DNA from: Vicia villosa
Taxonomy: Eukaryota > Streptophyta > Magnoliopsida > Fabales > Fabaceae
Reading direction: 5' to 3'
DNA length: 64,000 nucleotides
NCBI RefSeq assembly: GCF_029867415.1
Contig: NC_081186.1
Coordinates: forward strand, 106,884,455 to 106,948,454
Numbering within the stretch: the stretch's first letter is position 1; every line of letters begins with the position of its first letter. The notes below the pieces were generated by a model, which was given only the letters and a program-made list of their open reading frames with translations, did no database searches and was not told the DNA's origin. The translations under genes were made by a program, and so were the position numbers. This document shows, one piece after another, positions 25,390 through 37,722 of the stretch.

Positions 25390-26440
25390 AATGCAATTAA
25401 AGACACACTACTAATAAGACACGTACTTTGAATACAATCACCAGGTCCAGGGGTCTCTTAACCATTCAGGGCAAAAACCTTTCCACTAGTTTTCACGGCA
25501 TCTGGCGCTTTCTTGGGCTTCTGACACTATATGCTGATATGACCTGGTTTTCCACAGTTGAAACAAGTCACAACTACGCTCTTGCATTCAATAGTATGAT
25601 ATATCGGTTTTCCATACTTGAAACATTTCGTGCTTGTGCACTTTGCACCATGATGACCCAACTCTCTGCATCTGAAACACTTCAGAGAAGTAGGAGTATC
25701 TTCCCCAACTTATTTCTTTCCCACTTGTGGTCTTCTGCTGATACGTCTGTTTTCCCCATCATTTAAAGTCAGATACGGCTTACCACGATTTTGGTTCCCA
25801 TTATTCTTCTCACTAACACTCTTGTAGTGAGCAGATCTGGATGCACTATCTTCATCATAAATTCTGCATTGGTTCACCTGCACTAAGAAATGATAGATAT
25901 CTTGATAACTAATGAACGACTTGATCTCTATATGTAAGAAACTCTCAAAATTTACACACTTAGATCCTTCAGCTTCCATACCATTATAGCAAGGACAAAA
26001 TCTTGACAACTCCTCAAACTTAGTTGTATAGTCAGCCACATTCATATCCCCTTGCTTCAGTTCCAACAACCCTACTTCCATGCGGCTGCAAACATCATCT
26101 AGAAAATACTTATCCAGAAACTTATTCTTGAAATTAGTCCAAGTAATTTCTACATTAGAAGCTTCCATCCTATGTCAGGTATTCTACCATAAATACTCTG
26201 CTTCCTCAGACAACATATGTGTTTCGAACAACACCTTATGTGCATTAGTGCACACCATAACTCTAAAGATCTTCTCAATCTCCTGAAGCAAAGTCTGAGC
26301 ACCCTTAGGATCATATCTTTCCTTGAAAATAGGCAGATTATTCTTTTGCAACTTTCCCAGCCCACAAAACTCATCAGTTCCACCATTTTGATTATATTCC
26401 GATTCACCTACAAACCCACATTTTCTTGCACCATCAATTG
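25390..26440 (-). pseudogene. gag (with zinc knuckles) and protease stub of deleted gypsy element
   Basis: In element order: KLQKNNLPIFKERYDP and CTNAHKVLFETHMLSEEAEY, then a 152-codon open stretch at 25710-26168 (VEITWTNFKNKFLDKYF, CRIYDEDSASRSAHY), then CCHC-type motifs near 25640-25540, the last being CFNCGKPGHIS. It ends in a protease start (CLISSVSLIAFIIDG) where the active-site aspartate is followed by foreign sequence. The next residues (ENQMRKYY) look like the end of a chromodomain, so one deletion joins protease to the 3' end of pol. Stops occur near 26170 and in the knuckle region. Confidence 0.75.
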
Positions 26441-26648
26441 ATCCATTTCTCTAAAAGCCTCTATAATCGCTTGATCATTTCTACCTCCAACCATTTCTTT
26501 ATGCACAATCAGCCAAGACATATTAACTAACCATCAAGATTAAAGGAAATAGCAGTTAACAAAATCAAACACTAATAGTGTTTGCACACATGTTGCTCAC
26601 CAAGGGTATAAATAATATTCATAAAACCTAGGCCGAATGGACTGACCT

Positions 26649-26660
26649 GCTCTAATACCA
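26649..26660 (-). other. primer binding site of the gag-only element
   Basis: The minus strand reads TGGTATTAGAGC, one base off the tRNA-Met primer site, just inside the LTR that starts at 26665. Confidence 0.75.
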
Positions 26661-27053
26661 AATATGTAACACCCTAAACCTAAGGAACTTATTTAAATAA
26701 AATCATGCAAAAATAATTTCTAAATCATTAATAGGGAGTCATATCTCTCTCTCTCATAAAACGTCTTTCTAAAAAATTATGATAAAGCAGCTGAACTAAA
26801 AAAATATAAGTTTGCTTGATTATCTCATAATTAAACAACTAATTTCGAAACATATAAAAATTAGTCCAACAACTTTATGGAAAACACAAAACAAAGTATA
26901 AACTCGACCAAGGGTCACACTATCAGAGCGACACACAAAAACTCTTTTCTCAACACGCTTAGATACTTTGAGTGATTTGAGTACGGTACAATATTTAACA
27001 CACGAAATATAATTGCTAAGACCCCGTATTTATACTCATTCGACTATAACGGT

Positions 27054-28131
27054 TGATCAGTGCATTTTAATGCACATTCTCCTATGTTTGTTCTTAAGCA
27101 TTTCTTTGATTTTCTTTGTTTACTTTTATGTTTTATAATGTTTTTCTAATTTAGTTTATTTTTGGTTTAATTTGATTTTCGCACTTTATTTTCAGCATTA
27201 GTAGTCTGCACTAAAATGATCATAAGTGGAGCTCCGGGAATCCGATTGAGGCGTTCTAATAATCGCCGGAAAGCTAAGAGAAAGAGCTACAACTTTCGTG
27301 TTGGAGTCAAAGTCAGATTCAGAGCGCATATTTTCCAGAATTTTGTTTGAAACTGCAGCATTAGTTTTATTTAGTTTTGTATCGTTAGTTTTGGGCCTGG
27401 GTTATGTTTGTTTGACCCAGTTGGGTTATGACCCGAATTATTGTTTCTCCCATTTACCTAGGTCTGGCCGCTAATGCTCATTGTTACGTTTTTATTATTC
27501 AAGAAATTATGAGTCAAGCTTGTACGAATTCTATGGAAAACTAATTCCTTTGAGACAATTTACTGTATTCAGGTTCCGACCTTGAGGTTATTATAATTAT
27601 AATTCAGTTCTATTCCTTTCAATATTAATCTATGTCTCTTGTTTGCTTAATTCGATTTTCATAGACTATATTGATTTAATTCGATTGGTTGTGTGATCCT
27701 AACTATAGTCACGTTATCGTTTGCTTAATTCGTTATCGTGTCCGTTTAATTCATGTTTGCTTAATTCATGAAACTTAATCCCGTTTGCTTAATTCGTATA
27801 ATAGGAACATACAACTTATACTATCAATTGCGCTTGTCAATGGATATTATGATCGAATAGGAATAGATAATCCGCTTAGGAGGTTGGAATGACAATAATC
27901 AATGATAGATACGAACCGAATCAACAAATTGTCGTTTTAGCTTATTTTATAATCATTTATTTTAATCACTTATTTGCTCTATTGTTCATAAATCGATCTA
28001 AAACTATAAACCCCAATTTTATTTATATTAGTTAATAACAAAACAAGAATCCTTGTGATACGACTCGAGTCATTGTCGCTATATTACGTTTTCAAAATAC
28101 TCGTTTTTGATCCGCGCGCGACAGCGTATCA
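27054..28131. mobile_element. solo LTR, Athila/Tat-like
   Basis: A 1,078-bp block starting TGATCAGTGC and ending GCGTATCA with a perfect 5-bp duplication ACGGT (27049-27053 and 28132-28136). Its start forms a tight hairpin (gtgcattttaatgcac). Inside, the word gtttgcttaattc recurs about four times between 27630 and 27800. It resembles the solo LTR at 17297 in its TGAT-AGTGC start with hairpin. No body is attached. It split the LTR of the gag-only gypsy element. Confidence 0.88.
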
Positions 28132-28136
28132 ACGGT

Positions 28137-28701
28137 CTTCTCTCCAAAAGATGACACGCTCTCATCTGCAAGCGCTTCATCTTTCACAAGTCTCCATGCG
28201 TCCTTCTTGAGGAACATATAAGGCCAAAATACAGCTATTGGCCAATTTCGAATTTCTCCGTGTCGAAATCTAAGTATGAATTACTTCAAAACTTTCTAAG
28301 TCCCATTGCAACACATCCTCGCCAATATGACTAACTCGTCGCCAAATATCTGTCGAAACCATCTAACTTCTTCATCAAAGTCAGCTTCTTTCACGGAATA
28401 TTTTCTTTGTTTCTCTTGACATCTTATTCTTTATTGAGTGTCAAAATTGCAACTAACAATAACGTTTCTTCGAGTTATCAACCTGGCTTTCGATCTTCAA
28501 CTACCTAAGCAGCAACTCAGCTGCTACTACTTTTTAGCATTGCCTGACACATCTGACTTAAATACCCGACTCAAAGAATTATGGTATGTACACACATGTT
28601 ACAACAACAACACCATAAAATCATTGTTACACTTGTTGCAACTTGTTACAAAGCTCATAGAAACTAAGCAACAACACCACCTAATTTGATTATACATTTT
28701 T
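28137..28701. other. probable continuation of split LTR, then unannotated sequence
   Basis: The first part should be the rest of the LTR interrupted at 27053. No terminal GTTACA was found before the GRF pseudogene, so that LTR is truncated. Nothing else is recognised. Confidence 0.3.
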
Positions 28702-29180
28702 CTATTTCATTACACTTGTTGCAACTGATCTAATTAATAACACAAAAGTAATGACAAATGTAAACTTCAACTGCATATTCAAAAGCTTGATTTGCATCTC
28801 CAAATCATCCTCTTTGAGCTTGCCTTCATTCACTTTAATCTTCTCTAGACCTAAAGTTTGGTTCAATGAAGAAATCAATTATTTTGCCCTTAGTTCATCT
28901 ATTCATCATACCAAACCAAGTGACTGCACCTTTTGTATCCATGAATCTACAAAGAATAAACAACAAATACATGGGATGACCATTTCTGAAACAGAAAGCT
29001 TTAAGTTTGAATGGAAAAGTCATGGAACATTAATACCTTATGCATCTCACATCTATAAAAATGACGACCTGAATTTGCATATGTCTGTGGTATCATCAAT
29101 GGTGCATTAAATCCACATCTACACTCGTATCGGGTTGTTGAAGATCTCATGCGATTAGTAGCATTCGCTAACTAAGACAT
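28702..29180 (-). pseudogene. GRF-type zinc finger protein, disrupted
   Basis: Exon 1 (29037-29180) reads RYECRCGFNAPLMIPQTYAN, then GRHFYRCEMHK: a GRF zinc finger with its C-x-C, GR-F and C residues. A GT donor at 29036 and an AG acceptor lead to exon 2 (28702-28946) reading GYKRCSHLVWYDE, which completes the finger as in small plant GRF proteins. It then continues, after a frame change, as LISSLNQTLGLEKIKVNEGK and DLEMQIKLLNMQLKF with a hydrophobic tail (TFVITFVLLI), the usual coiled coil plus membrane anchor. The third codon is TAG and exon 2 has stops and a frameshift after WYDE, so it is a pseudogene. GRF fingers bind nucleic acid; the role of this small plant group is unknown to me. Confidence 0.72.
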
Positions 29181-29671
29181 TATGGTTTGTGTTAACAAAA
29201 CTATGCTTGGAAATGAAGGAGAATCTTGAAGAATTTTGAAGGAGAGGATGAATTATGGGATTAGGGTTTTCAACAAAATGAAGAAGAACTTGCAAAGCGA
29301 AGACAAAGCTATACGAAGGGAAAAAAAAGGAATTGATTTAATTTTTTTGTTTCATAAATAACTAATTTAAATTTATTTTTAAAATTTATTTTTTTGTCAA
29401 CTACATGACACCAACTTCTCTGAGCCACGTCATAACTTCCAAGAGCCATATACATAAAAATGAGGAATGACAATTGAGGACTAAAATATTGATTTTTTTT
29501 TTAAATGACAAAAAATAAATAAAAAAATATAAAAAGACTAAAATATTGAATTTTTTTTTTAAAAAAAAGACAAAATAAATAAAAAAAAATATAAAGAGAA
29601 ACTAAAACTACATTTAAGTACAAATTTATCTTGGCAAATGAGTGTTAGCACTTAGCAAGAAGACTTATTAA

Positions 29672-30202
29672 GGGTCTGTTTGATAAAAATAACAGTTGAC
29701 TGATAAGTTAACTTATAGTTTATAGCTTATAGTTGATGACTGATGATTGATAGCTTATAGCTTATAATTGATGACTGATGATTGATAGCTTATAGCTTAT
29801 GACTGATTATTGATAGCTTCTAGCTTATGACTGATGATTGAGACTGATAACTGATAAGCTAATTGAAGTGTTCGGTAAATTAGTGGTTCAAATAAATTAT
29901 AAATATAAAATGACATAAAAAATATTTACTCCATAATTATTTTATTTGAAATTAAAATAACTTATAAAGGATATAAATGAATGTATGCTAAAATAATAAG
30001 GATAAAATAAAATTATAAGCTATAAGCTATAAACTAAAACGCCATTTAAAATAACGTTTGAAAAATACGCTATAAGTTAATAAAATAAATTATAAATTAA
30101 TGATAAAAAAACTATTATCGAATAGGTCTAAATTATCATATGACTATAAGCTATATATTATAAGATATACTCCTTAAGTTTAAAATTATAGTTACCAAAC
30201 CC
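29672..30202. mobile_element. MITE-like element with internal tandem repeats
   Basis: The left edge gggtctgtttgataaaaata and the right edge (minus strand gggtttggtaactataattt) form imperfect inverted ends. Between them a ~30-bp unit (tgatgactgatgattgatagcttatagctt) is repeated about four times at 29724-29850. No clean target duplication. The style is that of hAT-like MITEs common in legume intergenic DNA. Confidence 0.5.
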
Positions 30203-30399
30203 ATAGCGTAAATATATGGAATAGTCTAGTAAATACTAGTTACTCGGTCTCAGTCTCACTACTTTCTCACTGCTATTATTTTATTTTTTTAATTAAAATA
30301 TTGTTTTTGAACCCGCTTAGCTTCTCTCAGCGGTCAGCACAAACAAAACCTTCAGACTTCACAGTCACTGGCTCACTCACTTTTTCGTTAATTAATTCG

Positions 30400-30690
30400 T
30401 TAAATCTCACTCGTTTAAATCAGAAACTAGACAGCGAAAGAAAGAAAGAAAGATAGAAGAGAAAGCAAACACGGTAAAGAGAGAGAAGCAAACAAAACGA
30501 AGAAGAAACAACCAAAAGCATCTTATTCTCTCACTTTCTCTCTCTAAATCCACCGTTTTCAACCTCAACTTTCTCTCTCTAAAACTCTAGTTCTTGTATG
30601 TAATTTCCATTTCTTTCCTAATCCAAATCTCGACTCTCTAGCATTTGAATGTGAGAGAGAGTAACGGAATTCGGCTAGATCGGAGTAACG
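30400..30690 (+). promoter_or_regulatory. CT/GA-rich leader of MAP70
   Basis: Directly before the MAP70 ATG there are dense GAAA/GAGA and TCTCTCT runs, typical of plant 5' untranslated leaders and proximal promoters. The transcription start cannot be placed from sequence. Confidence 0.45.
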
Positions 30691-33600
30691 ATGGCGGATG
30701 TTTCCGGCGACGGAGGTGAAATGGCGACGCCGGCGCCGCTTTCGGTGTCTGGATCGTTCAAGGAAGGGAAAAGCTCGTTAAGGAGACGCGGCTCCACGAG
30801 GCAACCGAGTATGGACGCTGATGAGTTCATGAATCTGTTGCACGGTTCGGATCCAGTGAAGGTGGAGCTTAATCGGTTAGAGAATGAAGTTCGAGGTGCG
30901 AAAATGCTGCTCGATCCAAAGAGTTTTAGAGCTAATTCTTTTTTTGTTTATAAATAGTTCAATTCACGGTCATTCACATTGTTCGTGTTTGTGTGTGTGT
31001 GTGCAGATAAGGATAGGGAATTATCAGAAGCACAAGCCGAGATCAAAGCGTTGAGGCACTCTGAAAGACTCAGAGAAAAGGCCGTTGAAGAGGTCAACTT
31101 CAATTCTCACTTGCCGTTTTTCTTGTAGTTTGATTTGAGATTATTATTATTACTATTGTTTATCCATATTTTATTATGTTAATAAATTAATTATTGATTA
31201 CTAATTACTAATTTACATGTTGGGAGTATAGGATAGTATTAATTTATTTCCTAATTGGATCATGTTATTAGCATTAGCATATTTGAAAGTCTTTGGCATC
31301 ATGGATAGATAAATAACTTAGTTATGTGCTTATAGTATACACATTATGTAAATTCTTATTATGTATAGACTTTTCTACAACAAAAGATAAAACAAAGTAT
31401 AAGTTGTTTTAATAAGCTGGAGAGTTTATAGAAATAAGTTGAAAATAACTTATAGACATATCATAAGGTGTTTCCATTCGCTCTCCCAAACACTCTCTCA
31501 CAAGTGCTTATGCCCATAAGTAAAACTTAAATAAGTCAATCCAAACAGATCCTTAGTGTATGGAAAGTCGGTGACAATGTTTGAACATTGAAGTTGCACA
31601 TGAAAAATGTATAGTTTCTTATTGCTGTGTCTAAGTACAAACGGGAATGCATTGGAAAAGAAGCCCCTTTGGTGTTTGCATTCATACTACTAGTATTACC
31701 TTTCACATTTGTGCAGAAACCACCCGCCTCAGTTTAATCTGGTATTCTCATTTAGTCATTGTGATAAACTCTTTCTCATGTTGCATTGACCATTTGCAGA
31801 AAATCCATTTAAAATTAGAAAGTCTTTAATGAAAAGTAAGGCATTTGACTTGACACATTAGAAACCTAGAATAGTTTGATATTTTTCTATGTCTTGATGC
31901 TCTTTGGAAACATTTATTTTAAATAAGACTCTTGATGTCATGTTAAAATTGTGGGTTCGACCTAACTCATCCCTACAAAACCAGCCTGTTGGGTGAGGAT
32001 TGCCCTCCACTTATAACCACATGTTCATGCCATATATTGTCCGATGTGGGACTCTTAACAAATGAGAAATTAATTTTTTTTCTTTTTAATTGAACCCCAT
32101 GCATAAATAAGTGCTTATAACATTTTGAGTATTTCAAAAATGGACAATTTAGTCTAGTTATTTTAACTTAAACTCGAAACTATTTAATGTCTATCAATTC
32201 CCTTGCAAATAGTAACTATTTAAATCAAAGATAAAAACAAATTATGGTATACTCATTTAAGGGAATTCTTTTCTCTTTCTTTTATGCTTGTCATTCATTC
32301 TTAACTTTTGGTTTGTGTTGACTTCATGATAATATTGATTTTTCTTTTGATACATTTTTTTGTCTACTATATAGGAAGTTTGGAGATTCAATAGTTTCAT
32401 ATTGTATTCAAGGTCATTCTGCAATTTTTTATTTTTCATGATAAAATACTTCTATCAATCTATGTCATTTTGACCTAGTAGAGAATAGCTCACTACTAGC
32501 ATTAGAGCACAAGGCAGTGAAACTAAATATTTCCATATAACTATAAATATTCACCAAGGATCAAAATGTGAGCCCTTATTCTTCTACCGTTGTTCTAGAT
32601 GTGCTAATTAAATATATCTAAGCAGCAATGCCACAGTGCATACTTTTTTGTCGTTGTATATAGTCTTAGAGTTGAGAGAAGCAATAAAGGGAAAGCTTGA
32701 GGCATGGAAACTAGCTCTGGAAGCACGCAACTTTTGCTTAAATAGAATTAAAACAAGTATATGGAATGCAAGTCTGAAGACCGAAATCCTAGCTCAGAAG
32801 TGAATACTGGAAAACATATCTATCTCATCACAAGTCCCTCGGCTTAAGTACCATTTGTTCATTATACAAAACGATGAGGAGATAAAAGGAGATGTGAAGT
32901 ATGGATTGATAAATGAAGAAATGTCTTGAGGGTGATTTGTGTTTGAAAAGTACTCAAGTCTAAAAGAAGATTTTACTATAAAACTATCAATGTTATATAG
33001 ATCTGAACATTGGGCAGTAAAGAGCCAACAAGAGTGTAAGTTCTGTGTTGTAGAAATGCGAATATTATAATGGATGAGGGGTTACACAAGAAAATAATAA
33101 TTATGATAGGAATCATTAGAGAAAAAGTTGGGACAGCTGCTAGTGTAGAAAAGATGACATTCTCTTATCTTAAGTTGGTCTAGCATGGTTATCATATCAG
33201 TGTTGTCCATGACGGAGAGCCAAAGTCCTGCCATACCGGATGCTTTGCCGCGCCGTTCTAGCGGATTATGGTGGAAAAACCCGCAATATTGGCCGATATT
33301 TACCATTGTGGCGAGCCCAAAAACCGCCACGTATATCCGCCGTAGCGCCGCAGTTGCGGATATTTGATAATACTGTATCAGAGACTAGTGAAGCCCTATT
33401 GTGGAGGAACGACTGAGTGATAGTCCAATTTAGAGAGAGGGAAACCATGCAAAAATATACGCTAAACCTGTAAGAGAGGAGGTTTATAGTTAAATGGTCT
33501 CTCACTGAACTTGATTCATGGCAGGATATTATGGGCTTATGTTTGATCCATGCAGTTGATTCCATCTTGTCGGAAAGGAGTTTAATGGCTGTTGTATTTT

Positions 33601-36600
33601 ACCCTACTAAATTGCTTGATTCTTAAGAGTTATCAATCCCAGATAGCGGAGCGGCCGACCCCGAAAATGGGATAGCGGGATAACCGCTATTTGATTATTT
33701 TTTAGACTAATTGTATGAATAATCTATAAAACATATATTTAATGTAAAACCAAACAAATAAAAGAGGAAGAAGTGGAATAGAGTTATTAAATGACTACTA
33801 CTTTTTCTCAGCTCTTAAGAATAACTCATCCTTATTCTCTCCCCCCCTTGTTTTTATGGAATCCTGTATTTTCGCTCTTAATTCTACATGTGTGTTGAGT
33901 TATTCATAATATCAATTTTTCTTTTAATGGTTTTGTATTCTACAATAGATGAAGTTATTGGTTTAACTATTTTGTTTCTGATGTAATTACTATTTAGTTT
34001 TTTTGCAGGATACAACAATTTTATTTTGCTTTGCTGAATTGCTAGATTCCTTAGTTTTGATGTATTTTTACCAGTTCATTTATCCATGTTCTATTGTCCG
34101 TTTGTTTTGCTTTAGTTCTTCTTCTATAAGATAGTATTTATATTATCACCGCCGGTTCTGATTTTTGAGTGGGTTTTGCATTCAATCTGATTGTTAAGAT
34201 GATTTACTTTCCTTTTATTCAGTTTAATCATTCTTCACATTTTTGTAGATACGGTTATACTTTGATATTGAAGCTTTTAATTGTTCGTGTTTGTTATGCT
34301 AGTTTTACATTTTCTTCGTATTGTGCTGTTTGCATGCTTTATGGAAACATGAATCATTCTTCACATTGTTTTATATCTGGTTATTACTTGACATCGAAGC
34401 TTGTACCTGTTCATGTTTGTTATGCTAGTTTTACATTTTCTTCATATTGCTTTGTTGTGCATGCTTTATGGCAATTTGAAATCTAACTCACCTTTCTACT
34501 TTTTGCTTTATTTCAGCTGACAGATGAACTGTCAAAGGTTGATGGAAAGCTAAAATTAACGGAATCTCTTCTAGAAAGCAAAGTATTACTTAGAGCCTTT
34601 ATCCACTTTAGTAGTGATTTGGTTTCCTTGGTGTAGTTATAGACCAACTAAATTGAATATTTTGGCAGAATCTTGAAATAAAGAAAATCAACGATGAAAA
34701 GAAAGCATCAATGGCAGCTCAGTTTGCTGCTGAAGCTACTCTTCGAAGGGTACATGCTGCTCAAAAGGACGATGACATGCCCCCAATAGAAGCAATTCTT
34801 GCTCCTTTGGAGGCTGAACTAAAGCTCGCCCGGCAAGAGGTATTCCCTCGTTCTTGGAGGTCATGTTGTAATCCTTCAGAGAGAATTGATAGAGGGACTG
34901 AATCTGTCTTTTTTAAATGATTTTAGGTTTAATTTTCTTCTATGTATTCCTTGCAGATTGCAAAATTACAAGATGATAACAAAGCCTTAGACCGTCTTAC
35001 CAAATCCAAAGAAGCGGCACTACTTGAAGCTGAAAAAACTGTTCAGGTTGCCTTGCTTAAGGCCTCAATGGTGGATGATCTCCAAAACAAAAATCAAGAG
35101 CTGATGAAACAGATTGAGATTTGCCAGGTATCTCAATCCTGTATGATTTTTTTTTTCTTCCCCAGCTTAAGAGCACCTTAAATATGTAACTTTCTTTTAA
35201 CTTTTTGTTTCATCACCACTTCTCTCAGGAAGAAAATAAAATACTGGACAGAATGCATAGACTAAAGGTGGCAGAGGTTGAAAAGCTCACCCAAACTGTA
35301 AGGGAGTTAGAAGAGGCTGTCCTTGCTGGCGGTGCAGCTGCAAATGCAGTTAGAGATTATCAGAGGAAAGTTCAAGAATTGAATGTAATGTTTAACGTCT
35401 TCAGTTATTTAAATCTCCCAGCTGTTTTATTTATTATATCTCCTCACATCTAGTTAATATTATATTTATTTTAACATTGTCTTTTGACATTTCTTTAGGA
35501 AGAAATAAAAACTCTTGAACGGGAGTTGGCCCGTGCCAAGGTATCAGCAAACAGAGTAGCTGCGGTGGTTGCAAATGAATGGAAAGATTCTAATGATAAA
35601 GTGATGCCTGTCAAACAATGGCTTGAAGAACGTCGATTCTTGCAGGTAATGTTGCTTTGTTTTACTCTGCTTTTTAACTTGTCGTGGTTGAGCTTTTATT
35701 AAATTCTCCTTTCTTCCTCTTTTTTCTTATTTTACATAGTTTTTCTGCATTCGTATAGGGGGAAATGCAGCAACTTCGTGACAAATTTGCTATAGTTGAG
35801 CGCAGAGCAAAATCTGAAGCACAGTTGAAAGTAATATTCCGGTTCATATATATTAATGTTATAATAGAATATTAGTTCTTAAATTATTCAAGGTATACTT
35901 AAAATTTTCAGGAAAAATATCAATTACGGCTTAAAGTTCTAGAGGAGAGTTTGAGGGGGACTTCTAATGGCAGTAATCGCAGTACCCCAGAGGGAAGAAG
36001 TGTGAGCAATTCTCGTCGACAATCTCTAGGTGGAGCTGATGCTTTCTCAAAACCAACCTCTAATGGGTTTTTGCCTAAGAGGTTACCATCCTTTCAATTA
36101 AGGCCATCTTTATCGTCTAGTGCAGTATTGAAGAATGCCAAAGGAACATCTAAATCTTTTGATGGAGGTTCAAGGTCACTGGAGAGGAGTAAAATGCAGC
36201 TGAACGGAGCATCTCAAAGTCATTCTTTTAACGAATCTCTTGAAGAAACCAGAGAGAGAGAAGCAGATGTTAATTGGAAAGAAGATTCAGATGATAAGGC
36301 AAATGAATTCTCAACAGTGGATACAGAGGATAGTGTTTCAGGTGTTTTACATGAACTCCTGCAGAAAGAGGTCATGGCCTTGAGGAAAGCTGTTAATGAG
36401 AAAGATCAAAGCCTAAAAGATAAAGATGATGCTATTGAGGTTAGCATTCTGTTTATTAATATTATTGGTTATTAATCCTTAACAAATTAATCTTAGCTAA
36501 TTATTTCCAATGGTCATGATTTGTCAGATGCTAGCAAAGAAGGTAGATACATTAACCAAAGCCATGGAAGTTGAGGCAAAGAAGATGAGAAGGGAAGTAG

Positions 36601-36836
36601 CTAACATGGAAAAGGAGGTTGCTGCTATGCGTGTGGAGAAAGAACAGGAGAGTAGAGCAAAGCGTTTCAGCAATATAAAGGGCCCTGCAAACAGTGCTCA
36701 GACTCAGCTAATTTCTGGAAGGTGATTAGGGCCTCCTTACCTTTCTACTTTTCTGATTTCCCGCGGGATGACTAATGAAACCTTTCATTTGCACAGAAGT
36801 GTTACACGTGGAGGGTTAACACGCAGCACACAATAA
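30691..36836 (+). CDS. MAP70: microtubule-associated protein 70 (MAP70 family)
   Basis: Eleven exons with GT-AG borders: 30691-30895, 31007-31092, 34517-34582, 34669-34839, 34957-35127, 35229-35384, 35499-35645, 35759-35830, 35912-36439, 36528-36721, 36797-36836. They join into 1,836 bp, 611 residues plus stop. The product starts MADVSGDGGEM, contains the conserved MDADEFMNLLHGSDPVKVEL, a long coiled coil through exons 2-9 (KKASMAAQFAAEATLRRVHA, EELMKQIEIC-like blocks), a serine-rich stretch around residues 380-440 and a conserved basic tail (EVEAKKMRREVANMEKEV, RAKRFSN) ending GGLTRSTQ. This matches plant MAP70 proteins in full, from memory. They bind cortical microtubules and are linked to secondary wall patterning and cell shape. 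Intron 2 (3.4 kb) is enlarged by repeats. No damage is seen. Confidence 0.97.
31280..31560. mobile_element. MITE-like insertion in MAP70 intron 2
   Basis: The right edge (aaataagtcaatccaaacagatcc) and internal ataag/cttat words resemble the insertion in the reductase-like gene at 1436-1668. The left border is vague. Confidence 0.35.
31951..32063. repeat. dispersed legume-type repeat in MAP70 intron 2
   Basis: The phrase ttgggtgaggattgccctcc followed by gatgtgggactcttaaca is one I associate with a widespread legume interspersed repeat. Its class is not clear from sequence. Confidence 0.35.
33190..33700. other. GC-rich island within MAP70 intron 2
   Basis: Two GC-rich blocks, about 33195-33365 and 33640-33690, full of gccgc/gcggc, gcggat and ccgcta words, stand out in an AT-rich intron. 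They may be the two parts of one diverged inverted-repeat insertion. No coding potential is seen. Confidence 0.35.
34226..34477 (+). repeat. 126-bp tandem duplication in MAP70 intron 2
   Basis: Two diverged copies start at 34226 and 34352 (aatcattcttcacat) and share tgtttgttatgctagtttta and cattttctt. The second ends just before the exon 3 acceptor. Confidence 0.75.
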
Positions 36837-37722
36837 CATCAAGTTTATTACAGTGGCACTTGGTAGTATCGAGCAAACTTTCATAGGCATCATTCTTCTG
36901 CGCTACTGTGTTTTATTCTTCTGCTTCTTGTGTCCAATTGATTATAAGATTGTAACTGGCATTACCGACAACCAGTTTCTGATGTTGGCCATGGATAGAG
37001 GATAAGAAAATGAATTCAGGAAACCGTGTGCATCTGACCTAGGCTGTTGCTGCGTCCTCTGCATAGAGAGATCGATAAAGAAGGAAGGCAATAGAAGACA
37101 ATTAACTTGGTTAACATTTCAGTTTTTCTTGAGTGGTTGTGTGTTTGTATAGGTAGCTTTCTCTCTTCTTCACTCCTTTTTGCAGTTTATATTTGCAATT
37201 CGCAGATCGGGTGATTGTGTTGGTTCAAGTTTCATAATATCTTTGTAATATTCAGATCTAAGCATATTTGGTTGTGTTATAAGTTCTTAGTTTCGAGCTG
37301 ATTATTATAAATTTATTTGAGTGAATCATAAACCTGCTTATGTTTAACCTATAAATTATCACCAAAGTTAAAGAAAATTTAGTTCCCCTCTCTCCCTTGC
37401 AATTCAGCAGTAATTCAGATTTTTGGATGGGTCTATGTTTCTACGTTGAGTTTTCCACTCTTACTTTCCAATAGAATCCAACAGTGATTTTGAGAAGCTA
37501 GAAATTAGAGCTTTAAAGTCAGTAATCACATGTTGATAGCATGATTTATGGTATGTTTAGAACTACTTTTGTGTTGGATTTCTTGTGTTCCAAAGCGTTG
37601 TCAATGTGAAAACAAAATGTGTACATAAGTTAGGGATGGTTCAGATGTAGCTTTGATACCATGAGGAATATCTTTTATGTTTTCGTGAGGTGATCAATGA
37701 AATAAGAGGTATATATATAATA
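36837..37722 (+). other. MAP70 3' untranslated region and downstream sequence
   Basis: Sequence right after the stop is T-rich and non-coding and should contain the 3' untranslated region, perhaps to about 37300. No further gene before the MITE cluster. Confidence 0.4.

Larger units (their letters stand above)
24880..27053 (-). mobile_element. gag-only gypsy deletion derivative, left part
   Basis: A minus-strand Tekay-like element. A left LTR end (GGGTGTTACA) lies at 25276 beside a polypurine-type tract (aagtgagaagagt on the minus strand), and a second LTR starts TGTAACACC at 26665 beside a primer site. Only 1,388 bp lie between, holding gag and the start of protease; RT, RNase H and most of integrase are gone. 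The left LTR is truncated at its outer side. The right LTR is split at 27053 by another solo LTR and its continuation after 28132 is not clearly delimited. Confidence 0.7.
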
